A stretch of DNA of 64,000 bases. Source: Campylobacter cuniculorum DSM 23162 = LMG 24588 (GTDB taxonomy: Bacteria; Campylobacterota; Campylobacteria; Campylobacterales; Campylobacteraceae). A model generated the notes under the pieces. That model saw only the letters and a list, made by a program, of their open reading frames with translations. It did no database searches and was not told where the DNA came from. The stretch is taken from assembly GCF_002104335.1 (NCBI RefSeq), contig NZ_CP020867.1, positions 1,153,206 to 1,217,205 on the forward strand. Reading direction: 5' to 3'. This document shows positions 50,518 to 59,689 of the stretch, in pieces. The translations under genes and the position numbers were made by a program. Numbering within the stretch: position 1 is the first letter of the stretch; each line of letters begins with the position of its first letter.

Positions 50518-52635
50518 TTAAATTTTTCTTAGCGAATTTAAAACCACAGCAAGAGAGCTAAAACACATCGCCAAAGCGGCAATGTGCGGACTTAGAACGA
50601 TAAAAGGCAATATTCCAGCAGCAATAGGAATGCAACAAATATTATAGATAAAAGCCCAAAAAAGATTAAATTTTATAAGGGTTTTGATTCTTTTTGAGAG
50701 CTCAAAACACATTACAATTGCACTTAAATCCTCTCTTATCAATATAAAATCGCCCGTTTTTTTAGCAAGCTCACTTGCTTGAGCAAAACTCATACTCGCA
50801 CTTGCTAAATTCATGGCTATAGCATCATTAATCCCATCTCCTACAAATAGAACCTTTTCCTCTTTTTCTTTAGCCCTAATAAATTCAAATTTTTCTTCAG
50901 GTTTTAAAGAAGCATAAAATTCATCAATCCCAAGCTCTAAGGCTGTTTTTTGCACACTTTTTAAATTATCTCCGCTTAAGATAATGCTTTGAATGTTTTC
51001 TTTTTTTAAATTTTGTATCAATTCTTTAGCCCCATTTTTCAAAGCATTGCTTAGAGCAACGCCTCCTAAGCATTTTTGATTTTTAGCGAAATAAACCTGT
51101 ATCGGGGCTTCATTTTCATATTGATTTAAAAATTCTTTAACCGATTCAAAAGGAATTTCATTCTCTTTTAAAAATTCCTCATTTCCCACCAAAAAAATAT
51201 CCTCTTGTTCCTTATAAATCAAACCTTTTCCTACAAGAGTTTGAATTTCAGCCTGTAAAGGTTTTTTTTCTAAATGCGAAGCCTTAAAAATTGCTTGTGC
51301 GATAGGATGAGGACTAAAACTTTCTATATGAGCAAGTTTTTCAAAATCTTTTTGAGCAAGATTGTGTTTAAAAACAGACAAGTTATTTTCTGTAAGGGTT
51401 CCCGTTTTATCAAATACAACGCATTGAATTTGACTTAAATTTTCTAAAGCAGCAGGATTTTGAATGAGGATAAAATTTTTAGCTGCTTTTTCAAAAGCTC
51501 TCGTAAGCACTATGGGCGTAGCAAGTCCTAAGGCACAAGGACAAGAGATTAATAAAACCGCACAAGAATGCAAGAATGCGATACTTAAATTCTCTTTAAT
51601 GCTCCAAAAAATAAAAACACAACAAGCTAAAATGATAATCATAGCCACAAAATATGCACTGATTTTATTGGCAAGATTTGACAGAGGTGTTTTAATGCTA
51701 CCGGCTTTAAAAACGAGGTCTTTAAGCTGCTCTAAAGTGCTATCCATAGCCTTTTTACTTGCTTTTATCTTTAAATTTCCACTGATGATGAAACTTCCTG
51801 CTAAAATTTCATCTCCGGCTTGTTTTAAAATGGGCAAAAACTCCCCATTTAAAAAACTCAAATCCAACTCAGCCTTTCCCTCCAAAATCACCCCATCAAC
51901 ACTGACATTTTCTCCCTCATCAAGCAAAAGAATGTCTCCAGCTTTCACAAAGGCACTAGAACTTTCCTTGATGTTTCCATCTTTATCTAAAATTTTCACT
52001 TTTTTCGTGTCTATTTTTTCAAGTTTTCTTTGGTATTTTAAGGCTTTAAATTGAATTCTTTCTTCTAAAAATTTACCCAAAAGCACAAAAGAAATAATCA
52101 TCGCTCCGCCACTAAAATACAAATGCTCTTCACGGGCAAAAAACCCAAAATAAACAAAGACAGAATACACAAAAGAGCTTAAAGCTCCAAGTGAAACTAA
52201 GGTATTCATATCCAAATTTTTATATCTTAAACCCGCTAAAGCATGATAAAAAAAGCCTCTTCCACAATAAAAAATCGCAAAAAAAGCCAAAAACATTTGT
52301 AAGCTTTTAGAATTTTCACTCTTAACAAACATTTCAAAATACATAATCACAAGACTTAAAACGATGCTTAAAAAAAGGTTGATTTTAAGTTTTAAAACCC
52401 GTTTTTTTTCGTCGATTTCTAGGTTTTCCTCTTCTAAAATTTCAAAACCAAGCTCTTTGATTTTTTGAGAAATTTTATCTTTAAGTTTTAAATTTTCAAC
52501 CAAAAAAATTCCGCTAGAATTGACATAAGAAACACTCACATCACTAACACCATCAATTTTTTTACACACTCTTTCTATGGCATTAGAGCAATTTGTGCAA
52601 GTCATTTTACCGATTTTAAGTCTTAATTCCTGCAT
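50518..52635 (-). CDS. copA: P1B-type copper-translocating ATPase
   Basis: 705 residues. One heavy-metal domain (CTNC, C13/C16), eight membrane segments with CPC at 365-367, DKTGT at 409-413, SPHP in the nucleotide domain and GDGIND near the C-terminus. It exports Cu(I). The actuator-domain TGE motif reads NGE (263-265). Coupled with copZ (TAATG), then the CDF gene. A FixI/CcoI-like role in oxidase assembly is the alternative. Confidence 0.9.
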   Translation of the reverse strand: MQELRLKIGKMTCTNCSNAIERVCKKIDGVSDVSVSYVNSSGIFLVENLKLKDKISQKIKELGFEILEEENLEIDEKKRVLKLKINLFLSIVLSLVIMYFEMFVKSENSKSLQMFLAFFAIFYCGRGFFYHALAGLRYKNLDMNTLVSLGALSSFVYSVFVYFGFFAREEHLYFSGGAMIISFVLLGKFLEERIQFKALKYQRKLEKIDTKKVKILDKDGNIKESSSAFVKAGDILLLDEGENVSVDGVILEGKAELDLSFLNGEFLPILKQAGDEILAGSFIISGNLKIKASKKAMDSTLEQLKDLVFKAGSIKTPLSNLANKISAYFVAMIIILACCVFIFWSIKENLSIAFLHSCAVLLISCPCALGLATPIVLTRAFEKAAKNFILIQNPAALENLSQIQCVVFDKTGTLTENNLSVFKHNLAQKDFEKLAHIESFSPHPIAQAIFKASHLEKKPLQAEIQTLVGKGLIYKEQEDIFLVGNEEFLKENEIPFESVKEFLNQYENEAPIQVYFAKNQKCLGGVALSNALKNGAKELIQNLKKENIQSIILSGDNLKSVQKTALELGIDEFYASLKPEEKFEFIRAKEKEEKVLFVGDGINDAIAMNLASASMSFAQASELAKKTGDFILIREDLSAIVMCFELSKRIKTLIKFNLFWAFIYNICCIPIAAGILPFIVLSPHIAALAMCFSSLAVVLNSLRKI

Positions 52636-52832
52636 TAAGCAATTCTTTCTAAAATTTCAAAACCAAGCTCTTTTAATTCTTTATCAAACGCTTCTAAACG
52701 ATTTTCTTCTAATTCCACGTTTAGAATTTTGGTATTTAAATCAATTTCTATTTTTCCAAATTCGGCTTCGAGGGATTTTTTGATTAAATTAACGCAATTT
52801 ATGCAATTAACATTTGCCATTTTAAATTTCAT
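52635..52832 (-). CDS. copZ: Copper chaperone-like heavy-metal-binding protein
   Basis: 65 residues, one HMA domain with NCINC (C10 and C13) near the N-terminus. It would pass Cu(I) to CopA. Its stop touches the copA start, and its start overlaps the end of the CDF gene (ATGA), so all three are one transcript. Confidence 0.88.
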   Translation of the reverse strand: MKFKMANVNCINCVNLIKKSLEAEFGKIEIDLNTKILNVELEENRLEAFDKELKELGFEILERIA

Positions 52833-53764
52833 GTTAAACTCCTTTGGGGTTGTATGGTTAAATGTCCGATTTCAAATTCTTCTAAAAGCTTTTTTGAAAG
52901 TCTTTGTGCGAGCTTTTCAAAATCATTAAAATCCTTAACAACAATATGCATCGTAGCCACAAGCATTCTGTGAGTGATTTGAGTGATATGCAAATCTTTA
53001 ACTTCCAAAACCTCCTCATCCTCTAAAAGTGTGGCTTTGACCTTAGAAATATCGACAGGAGAGCTTTCAAGAAGGATATTTACACTTTGTTTAAGAAGTT
53101 TAAAAGCATAACGAATGAGTAAAAAAGATAAAATAATGGCTAAAATTGTATCAATATAAACAATACCACTAAAATATACAAAAATTCCCCCTATAATCAC
53201 ACAAACAGAACCAAACAAATCACTCATTAAGTGTAAAAAAGCGGATTTGATATTGATATTGTCTAAATTTGCACCTTTAAACATCAAAAAAGCACAAAAA
53301 GCATTGACTAAAAATCCTATAAAAGCAACGATAATCATAGTTTGAGCATCGATACTTTGAGGATTAAAAAGCTTAGCAATGCCTTCATAAATGATGAAAA
53401 TTGCGGAAGCAATAATCGTAAGTGCATTCACAAAGGCAACTAAAATTTCAAGACGAAAATAACCAAAAGTTTTTTGATGATTTTGCCATTTTTGAATCGC
53501 AAGTATAGCTAAAAGACTAAAAACCAAAGATAAAGCATCCCAAAACATATGCAAAGTATCGCTTAAAAGAGCCAAAGAATTTGAAAGCAAAGAATAAATA
53601 AATTGAATGATTATCATCGCACTTGTCATTATAAGTGAAATTTTAAGAACTCTTTTATCCATAAATCTTGGGTCTGTATGATTGTGTTCTGCGGAGTGAT
53701 TGTGAGTGTGCTCATAATGTTTGGTTTTTTGAAACAAAGGCTCATGAGCTAAATATTCTTGCAT
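52829..53764 (-). CDS. Cation diffusion facilitator (zinc-type efflux)
   Basis: 311 residues. A His-rich start (HTHNHSAEHNH, 19-29), six membrane helices with HMFWD (H72/D76) and HLMSD (H178/D182) as the metal-binding HxxxD pairs, and a C-terminal cytoplasmic domain. Two HxxxD sites are the zinc pattern. Similar to CzcD/ZitB. First gene of the metal operon. Confidence 0.9.
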   Translation of the reverse strand: MQEYLAHEPLFQKTKHYEHTHNHSAEHNHTDPRFMDKRVLKISLIMTSAMIIIQFIYSLLSNSLALLSDTLHMFWDALSLVFSLLAILAIQKWQNHQKTFGYFRLEILVAFVNALTIIASAIFIIYEGIAKLFNPQSIDAQTMIIVAFIGFLVNAFCAFLMFKGANLDNINIKSAFLHLMSDLFGSVCVIIGGIFVYFSGIVYIDTILAIILSFLLIRYAFKLLKQSVNILLESSPVDISKVKATLLEDEEVLEVKDLHITQITHRMLVATMHIVVKDFNDFEKLAQRLSKKLLEEFEIGHLTIQPQRSLT

Positions 53765-53971
53765 TAAAATCCTTATAAATCAAAAATTTATGCACCTTGA
53801 TAAAAATATGCTAACAGCTGAAATTTATCTTAAATAAAGGCTTTGTATTAAATTTTCGCAATATTATTACAATTTATTTTAATTTACACTTAAGTCGTTT
53901 ATTTTAAGAATTTCTTGCTTAATGAAACTAAAAAAATTTATATTTTAAAAGCAAATTTAGACTTTTTATCC

Positions 53972-53977
53972 TATACT
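53972..53977 (+). promoter_or_regulatory. Possible yebC promoter
   Basis: TATACT 33 bases before the ATG, preceded by T-rich DNA. Confidence 0.4.
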
Positions 53978-54009
53978 TTTAAGATTAAAAAATTCAAAGA
54001 AAGTAAAAA

Positions 54010-54717
54010 ATGGGACGAGCATTTGAATACCGAAGAGCTTCAAAAGAAGCAAGATGGGACAAGATGAGTAAGCTTTTTCCAAAACTAGCCAAAGCCATAC
54101 AAGTTGCCGCGAAAGAAGGCGGGAGCGATCCGGATATGAATCCGAAATTAAGAAGTGCGATTGCAACTGCAAAAGCTCATAATATGCCAAAGGATAATAT
54201 CGATGCAGCGATTAAAAGAGCAAATGGCAAAGATAGTGCGGAGATTAAAAACATTCATTATGAGGGAAAGGCTGCCCATGGAGTGCTTGTGATTGTCGAA
54301 TGCATGAGTGATAATCCTACGCGCACTGTGGCAAATGTTAAAGCTATTTTCAATAAAAATGGTGGAGAGGTTTTGCCAAATGGCTCTTTAAGTTTTATGT
54401 TTTCTAAAAAAGCAGTGTTTCATCTTGAAAGATACAATGAAAATTTAGAAGAGCTTGAGCTTGATTTGATTGATGGGGGGCTTGAAAATTTAGAGCAAAA
54501 TGAAGAAGAGCTTTTAATCAGCGGAGATTATACAGCTTTTAAAGAATTAAGCGATATAATAGAAAGCAAAGGTTTAATCATCAAAAAAGCAGGACTTGAA
54601 TATCTTCCAAACAATCCTGTGAATTTGAGTGAAGAGCAACTTGTAGATATTGAAAAATTGCTTGATAAACTTGAAGATGATGATGATGTGCAAGCGGTTT
54701 ATACCAACATAGAATAA
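54010..54717 (+). CDS. YebC/PmpR-family regulator or translation factor
   Basis: 235 residues. [30 protein letters not shown] and [15 protein letters not shown] are family signatures of the YebC/TACO1 group, which affect transcription or relieve ribosome stalling. ppiB follows 10 bases on. Confidence 0.92.
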   Translation: MGRAFEYRRASKEARWDKMSKLFPKLAKAIQVAAKEGGSDPDMNPKLRSAIATAKAHNMPKDNIDAAIKRANGKDSAEIKNIHYEGKAAHGVLVIVECMSDNPTRTVANVKAIFNKNGGEVLPNGSLSFMFSKKAVFHLERYNENLEELELDLIDGGLENLEQNEEELLISGDYTAFKELSDIIESKGLIIKKAGLEYLPNNPVNLSEEQLVDIEKLLDKLEDDDDVQAVYTNIE

Positions 54718-54727
54718 AGGAGAAAAA

Positions 54728-55204
54728 ATGTTAAAAACCATAGATACAAGCAAGGTGAATGAGTATAATTTTGCTGTGATTAAGACAGAAAAGGGCGATA
54801 TGAAACTTAAGCTTTTTGGGGATGAAGCTCCGCAAACGGTTTGTAATTTTGCAAATTTAGCCCATCAAGGTTTTTATAAAAATCTCACTTTTCATCGTGT
54901 GATTGATGATTTTGTGATTCAAGGGGGTTGTCCTAGTGGCACAGGCACAGGAGGACCGGGCTATGAGATTATTTGCGAATGTGATGACCAAACACACAGA
55001 CACAAAAGAGGCTCACTTTCTATGGCACACGCTGGACGCGATACAGGTGGCTCACAATTTTTCATCTGCCATAGTTCTCAACCTCATTTAGACGGAATTC
55101 ATACGATTTTTGGGCAAATTGATAAAAAAGACAAAAAAAGTTTAGAGGTTTTAGATTCTATTCGTCAAGGGGATAAAATTTTAGACATTGAAATTTTAAG
55201 TTAA
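54728..55204 (+). CDS. ppiB: Peptidyl-prolyl cis-trans isomerase (cyclophilin)
   Basis: 158 residues, single cyclophilin domain. [13 protein letters not shown] holds the catalytic Arg; [19 protein letters not shown] and [10 protein letters not shown] follow. No signal peptide, so cytosolic. AAAGGAG ribosome site overlaps the yebC stop. Confidence 0.95.
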   Translation: MLKTIDTSKVNEYNFAVIKTEKGDMKLKLFGDEAPQTVCNFANLAHQGFYKNLTFHRVIDDFVIQGGCPSGTGTGGPGYEIICECDDQTHRHKRGSLSMAHAGRDTGGSQFFICHSSQPHLDGIHTIFGQIDKKDKKSLEVLDSIRQGDKILDIEILS

Positions 55205-55833
55205 AACTCATTGTAAGTTTATAAATTATTATTTTTAGCCTCAATCAAGGATTTAAAAAATTAAAAGAGTCCTTTAAGTTAAATAAAAAATAATAATTAA
55301 ATCTTAAAAAAAGATATTGCTTTATAAATTTTATTTAATTTCATCTTAGCTTAAAATTTCTTGGATAACTTTAATTTATATATAATCATAAAAAAAGAGT
55401 TTGAGATTTTTTACAGATATTTAATCCAAAAAATTCATTTTATATTTAAAATGATTGAGCTTTATTCTTTATATTTTTCTAAAAATAGCAATAATGTTTT
55501 GCAAATTCTTGGGCGAAAATTTCTAAAATTAAAACAAATTTCATCACTTGAATATTTGTAATATTTTCTTTGATAATTTCTATACTATTTTTACTTTGTA
55601 TTATTTATTCAAATTCCAAAATTTTTAAAAGATATTTATTCATCTCTAATTTGATGATATAAAATTATATTCTTTATATTTTTTGCTTCTATACTCTCAC
55701 TTTTTTCTAACTTATTTTCTTATTTTATATTTTTGAGTGATGTAATTTTTGATGATTGCTTTTATTATCTTTTGTATCTTATAATATTTCTTTTATCAAA
55801 AGATTTTCATTTAAATTTCAAAACAAAAAGTAT
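55205..55833. other. Long gene-poor stretch between ppiB and the FliS co-chaperone gene
   Basis: About 630 very AT-rich bases. Short frames such as IISILFLLCIIYSNSKIFKR (near 55573) read like a membrane protein piece but are broken by stops; a 66-residue frame at 55361-55561 lacks a ribosome site. Possibly the relic of a lost membrane gene. Nothing here is called as a gene. Confidence 0.4.
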
Positions 55834-55863
55834 TTAAAAATTTGGCGGATAAATCCACCAAAT
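55834..55863 (-). terminator. Rho-independent terminator after the FliS co-chaperone gene
   Basis: On the minus strand ATTTGGTGGA and CCGCCAAAT form a stem, followed by TTTTTAAA, right after the stop codon at 55866. Confidence 0.65.
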
Positions 55864-55865
55864 GC

Positions 55866-56369
55866 TCATCTAAAAAGATTTTTAAAATCTCTTTGCGTAT
55901 CTTGAGTTAAAGCTTTACTAAAATCCATATCTAAGGTTATAGCTGTAGCTAAATCCACAAGTAAAGTTGAAATTTCTTCTCTTTTATCTTCTATGTAAGC
56001 TAAAACACCCTCATAATTGCTTTTTTCAAGCACGAGAAGAGGATTGACAATCTCAAATTCAAAAAGCTTTTGCCCCATATAAACTTTAAAAACATTATCA
56101 AAAAGAGCTGTTTGCATAAAAGAGCAATTTTGTATCAGTTGCGAAACATTTGCATCAATTGTTCTTTTTTGCATATCATCTAACTTTGTGTCATTAAGTC
56201 TTTGGCTGATTTGATTGTGAATTTTTTTAAGATTGAGGTCTAAAATTTGTAAAGCTCCGATAAAATCATTCGCATCACTGATTTGAGAGCAAATTTGTTT
56301 TGCTTTAAAAGCACTTATCCCCTCAACTTCACCTAAATGTTTTTTTAAGATATTGATTTCTTGATTCAT
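55866..56369 (-). CDS. Flagellar FliS export co-chaperone (HP1076-like)
   Basis: 167 residues from the ATG at 56369 with AAAGG upstream; the TTG 15 bases earlier is inside the ribosome site. All-helical; ISAFKAKQICSQISDANDFIGALQILDLNL and LEKSNYEGVLAYIEDKREEIS resemble, from memory, the Helicobacter HP1076 co-chaperone that binds the flagellin chaperone FliS. It ends the mla-like run. Role in flagellin export is inferred from family. Confidence 0.65.
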   Translation of the reverse strand: MNQEINILKKHLGEVEGISAFKAKQICSQISDANDFIGALQILDLNLKKIHNQISQRLNDTKLDDMQKRTIDANVSQLIQNCSFMQTALFDNVFKVYMGQKLFEFEIVNPLLVLEKSNYEGVLAYIEDKREEISTLLVDLATAITLDMDFSKALTQDTQRDFKNLFR

Positions 56370-56419
56370 TTTTCTGCCTTTCAAAATATTATCTTAAAAA
56401 TAAAAAGCAAATTGTGTTC

Positions 56420-57010
56420 CTAAATTTTAGAATCAACCCAAAAAACAATTTCATTTGTGAGTGTATTGAGGGCTTTTTCAAAGGCTTTAAAAGTTAGGTT
56501 AATATCGATTTTATCAATGTTTTCTTTGACGATAAAATTTTTATGTGCAAGGAGGCGATTTTTTTTAAAATCTATCAAATTTAAACTCAAAGAAAGTCTG
56601 ATATAATTTTCTTTTTCACTTAAAATTTGCTCAAAAGAATCCAATCTTCCTTCTAAAATAAAATCCGCTATAATCGGGCTATTTTGTCCAACTAGACTTG
56701 TAAAAATTTTACTTTGTTCAAATTTACTCAACAACATGAAACGATAAAGATTGCTCGGTAAATCTCCCCAAAAATGATAGGCATAAGCGTTGCTTAGTTC
56801 ATTTTGTATATAAATCACTTGATAAGAATTAAGATATAAAGGCACATCTGGAGTTAGAATTTTAAGACTCTTAGCCCTTTGTTTAAAACTTGTTTCAAAG
56901 GCTTTATTATCATTTTTTAAGATAATTTTTTGAGTTTTATCCACTTCAACTTGTTTTAAACTGCAAGCACTTAGAACAAGTATTAAAATTGCATTTAAAA
57001 ATATTTTCAT
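56420..57010 (-). CDS. ABC transport auxiliary lipoprotein (Mla/Iam system)
   Basis: 196 residues. Signal peptide with lipobox LSAC (Cys16). The rest has the alternating pattern of ABC-type transport auxiliary (PqiC-like) lipoproteins, for example PLYLNSYQVIYIQNELSNAYAYHFWGDLP. ATGA overlap with the MlaD gene places it in the lipid transport set. Confidence 0.75.
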   Translation of the reverse strand: MKIFLNAILILVLSACSLKQVEVDKTQKIILKNDNKAFETSFKQRAKSLKILTPDVPLYLNSYQVIYIQNELSNAYAYHFWGDLPSNLYRFMLLSKFEQSKIFTSLVGQNSPIIADFILEGRLDSFEQILSEKENYIRLSLSLNLIDFKKNRLLAHKNFIVKENIDKIDINLTFKAFEKALNTLTNEIVFWVDSKI

Positions 57011-57852
57011 TCTTTCTCTCCCGGTCCTAATTTGGGTTTGTTTTCTTTAAAGATTAAATCCGCAGGACTTCTTTGTAATTGCAAAAGCAAAGCATTGCTT
57101 TCTAAAAGAAAAATTTTAAAAAGCTCTAAATTGTCTTTAAATTCATATCTTAACTCATCATACAAATCAAGTTTTTTTGAGGCTTTTTGCGTTAATTCTT
57201 CAAAAGATTTTGTGCCTTTGTCAAATCCTGCTAAGCTATGATTTAATCTTTCACTAAGATTGCTGATTTTATCGCTCATAAGATTAACTTTCTCACTTGT
57301 TTTAACTAAATTTTCTAAGATTAATTCAAAATTTTTTAAATTTTTCTCACTCAAAAGCTCTTTAGTTTTTTTATCTGCAGTTTTAATCAAAGAAAAAAGA
57401 TATTCACTTTGTCTGTCAATCGTTGTTAAAAAGCTTTCTTTAAATTTAATGATAGGAATTTCATCTTCTTCTGTTTTAAGTCTTTTAGAATTTTTACTTC
57501 CTCCTTCAAGCTGAACCGATTTAAGCCCAGTAATACCTTGAAGTTGCAAGGTTGCAAGAGTGTCTTCTTTGATAGGAGTGTCTTTTTTAACTTTGATTAA
57601 AATATCCACCCCCAAACCATTTTCATCAGAAATTTTGATATTTTCAACGCTGCCCACCTCAACACCTAAGAGTCTAACCGGTGCTTTTAAACTCAATCCA
57701 CTCACAGACTCTTGCGTATGAATTCTATAATAATCAAAGCTTTCTTGTTTAGAATAGCCGCCAAGCCACAATACACAAAAAAGAGATGCAAAAAACACTC
57801 CAAAAACAAAAAGTCCTACAAAAAAATAATTTGCTCGATTTTCCACATTCAC
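57007..57852 (-). CDS. mlaD: MlaD-family MCE protein
   Basis: 281 residues. One N-terminal membrane helix, then an MCE domain (YRIHTQESVSGLSLKAPVRLLGVEVGSVENIKI) and a helical tail. MCE proteins form periplasmic hexamers that carry lipids between membranes. Overlaps the ATPase gene by 4 bases. Confidence 0.88.
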   Translation of the reverse strand: MNVENRANYFFVGLFVFGVFFASLFCVLWLGGYSKQESFDYYRIHTQESVSGLSLKAPVRLLGVEVGSVENIKISDENGLGVDILIKVKKDTPIKEDTLATLQLQGITGLKSVQLEGGSKNSKRLKTEEDEIPIIKFKESFLTTIDRQSEYLFSLIKTADKKTKELLSEKNLKNFELILENLVKTSEKVNLMSDKISNLSERLNHSLAGFDKGTKSFEELTQKASKKLDLYDELRYEFKDNLELFKIFLLESNALLLQLQRSPADLIFKENKPKLGPGEKE

Positions 57853-58571
57853 TCCATAAATTTTTTAAAAAGCCTTGAATTTTGCTCCTTAAGTTCATCA
57901 TAAGTGCCACAAAATGCAACTTTTTTATCCTCTAATATAATAAAGCGATTTAAAAGATTCTTCATACTTTCTTTATCGTGCGTTACAAGAATTATCGTTA
58001 AATCAAAGCTTGATTTAAGATTTAAAACTAAATGATCAAATTCTCTTGAGCTATGAGGATCAAGACCGCTTGTAGGTTCATCTAAAAACAAAAGCTTAGA
58101 ATCCAAAGCTAAAGCCCTAGCTATAGCAACTCTTTTTTGCATTCCTCCGCTAAGCTCACTGGGATAAAGACTTAAAACGCTCTCATCTAAACCCGCCATT
58201 TTAAGCTTCATTAAAACAAGTTCAAAAATGGATTCATCATCTAATTTTGTATATTCTTTTAAGGGTATGGCAATATTTTCAAATACAGAAAAAAAACTAA
58301 AGAGTGCGGCAAATTGAAACACCACACCCCATTTTAAACGCAAAGCCAAAGCATTTTCCTCGCTAATATTTTTTAAAGAATAACCCAAAATTTCATAATC
58401 GCCCCCATCAAAATGTTCAAGCAAAAGCATTTGTTTTAAAAGCACGGATTTTCCACTTCCACTTCCGCCTAAAATTCCAAAAATTTCATTTTCTTTGATA
58501 CTAAAACTCACTCCATTATGGATAATTTTATCCCCAAAACGCGTTAAGATATTTTGTGCTTTAATAATCAT
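57849..58571 (-). CDS. mlaF: Lipid-transport ABC ATPase
   Basis: 240 residues. Walker A GGSGSGKS at about 35-42, signature LSGGMQKRVAIARA, Walker B LLFLDEPTSGLD. The MlaF equivalent (called iamA in C. jejuni, linked to invasion). Abuts the permease gene. Confidence 0.92.
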   Translation of the reverse strand: MIIKAQNILTRFGDKIIHNGVSFSIKENEIFGILGGSGSGKSVLLKQMLLLEHFDGGDYEILGYSLKNISEENALALRLKWGVVFQFAALFSFFSVFENIAIPLKEYTKLDDESIFELVLMKLKMAGLDESVLSLYPSELSGGMQKRVAIARALALDSKLLFLDEPTSGLDPHSSREFDHLVLNLKSSFDLTIILVTHDKESMKNLLNRFIILEDKKVAFCGTYDELKEQNSRLFKKFME

Positions 58572-59687
58572 TTAAAGATCCATTTGCGTCAAAACGACTG
58601 AAAAAATTGCATCAAAGGCTATCACCCAAAAAATTGCATTGACCACACTTTTTGTTGTATAAATTCCAATGCTGCTTGTTGTATTTTTAACCTCAAAACC
58701 ACGAAAACAAGCAATGATTCCAATTAAAAATCCAAACATCGGAGCCTTAATAAGCCCTATAATGACATGTTTGAGTGCAACAGCTTCTGCAAAACGTTTC
58801 AAAAACTCTTCAAAACTTACGTCTAAATTTATCTTTGCAATAACCATACCACCAAATATACTCACAAAATCACTCACAGCAACAATCAAAGGCATAGCAA
58901 CAACCAAAGCCAAAACCCTTGGAAGCACTATAAATTCAAAAGAACGAAAACCCATAGTATTCATCGCTGCAATTTCATCGGTAATCTTCATCACCCCAAT
59001 TTGTGCTGTGTAAGAACTCGCACTTCTACCCGCAATCACAATGGCACTAATCAAGGGAGCCAATTCTCTTGTAGCTGAAATGCCCACCAAATCAACGATA
59101 AAAATATTTGCACCAAATTGTGCAAGCTGATAAGCAGCTTGATAGGCTAAGACTATACCGATTAAAAGTGAAGTTAAAATGATAATCGGTAAGGCTTTTA
59201 AACTTGAATTTTCAATATGATATAAAAAAGAAATGAATCTAAAATTTCTAGGTTTTTTAAAACACAAAAAAACACTCACAAAAAAAGCTCCCGTGAAATC
59301 AATGAATTTTTTAAGAATTTTTAAAAGAGTGTGAGTAAGAATTCCAAGCTCTATGAAATATTCTTTTAAATTTGACTTTGTCTTGTCTTTTTTTATTTGA
59401 GAAATCCTTTGATAATTTTTTTGACAAAGTTCAAAAAGACTTTGAGCGTTTGGATTGAGATTGAGTTTTTTGATTTTAATCCCTTTTAAACTTAAATCAT
59501 ATTCCAAAGCTAAAAAAAATCGCACTCCAGCTGTATCGATAAATTCTAAATGCTTAAAATCAAAAATCAAGTTTTGTTTAAAATTTTGCTTGATGAAATC
59601 TTTAAGTTTTAAATCAGCTATGCTGTTTTTATCCCAAATTCCAAAAATAACTAAGGATTCGTTTTTAAACTCGAATTTTGCACTCAT
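58572..59687 (-). CDS. mlaE: MlaE-family permease fused to an N-terminal STAS domain
   Basis: 371 residues. An N-terminal STAS-like domain (DFKHLEFIDTAGVRFFLALEYDL, about 1-95) is followed by the MlaE permease with about five membrane segments and the signature GVMKITDEIAAMNTMGFRSFEFIVLPR. In E. coli the STAS part is a separate protein, MlaB; the fusion replaces it. Called iamB in C. jejuni. Two bases from tkt. Confidence 0.9.
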   Translation of the reverse strand: MSAKFEFKNESLVIFGIWDKNSIADLKLKDFIKQNFKQNLIFDFKHLEFIDTAGVRFFLALEYDLSLKGIKIKKLNLNPNAQSLFELCQKNYQRISQIKKDKTKSNLKEYFIELGILTHTLLKILKKFIDFTGAFFVSVFLCFKKPRNFRFISFLYHIENSSLKALPIIILTSLLIGIVLAYQAAYQLAQFGANIFIVDLVGISATRELAPLISAIVIAGRSASSYTAQIGVMKITDEIAAMNTMGFRSFEFIVLPRVLALVVAMPLIVAVSDFVSIFGGMVIAKINLDVSFEEFLKRFAEAVALKHVIIGLIKAPMFGFLIGIIACFRGFEVKNTTSSIGIYTTKSVVNAIFWVIAFDAIFSVVLTQMDL

Positions 59688-59689
59688 TG

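Noticed and set aside
51464-52054. 196-residue plus-strand frame opposite copA
   Set aside because: Antisense to a well-supported ATPase gene with intact motifs; low-complexity translation, no ribosome site.
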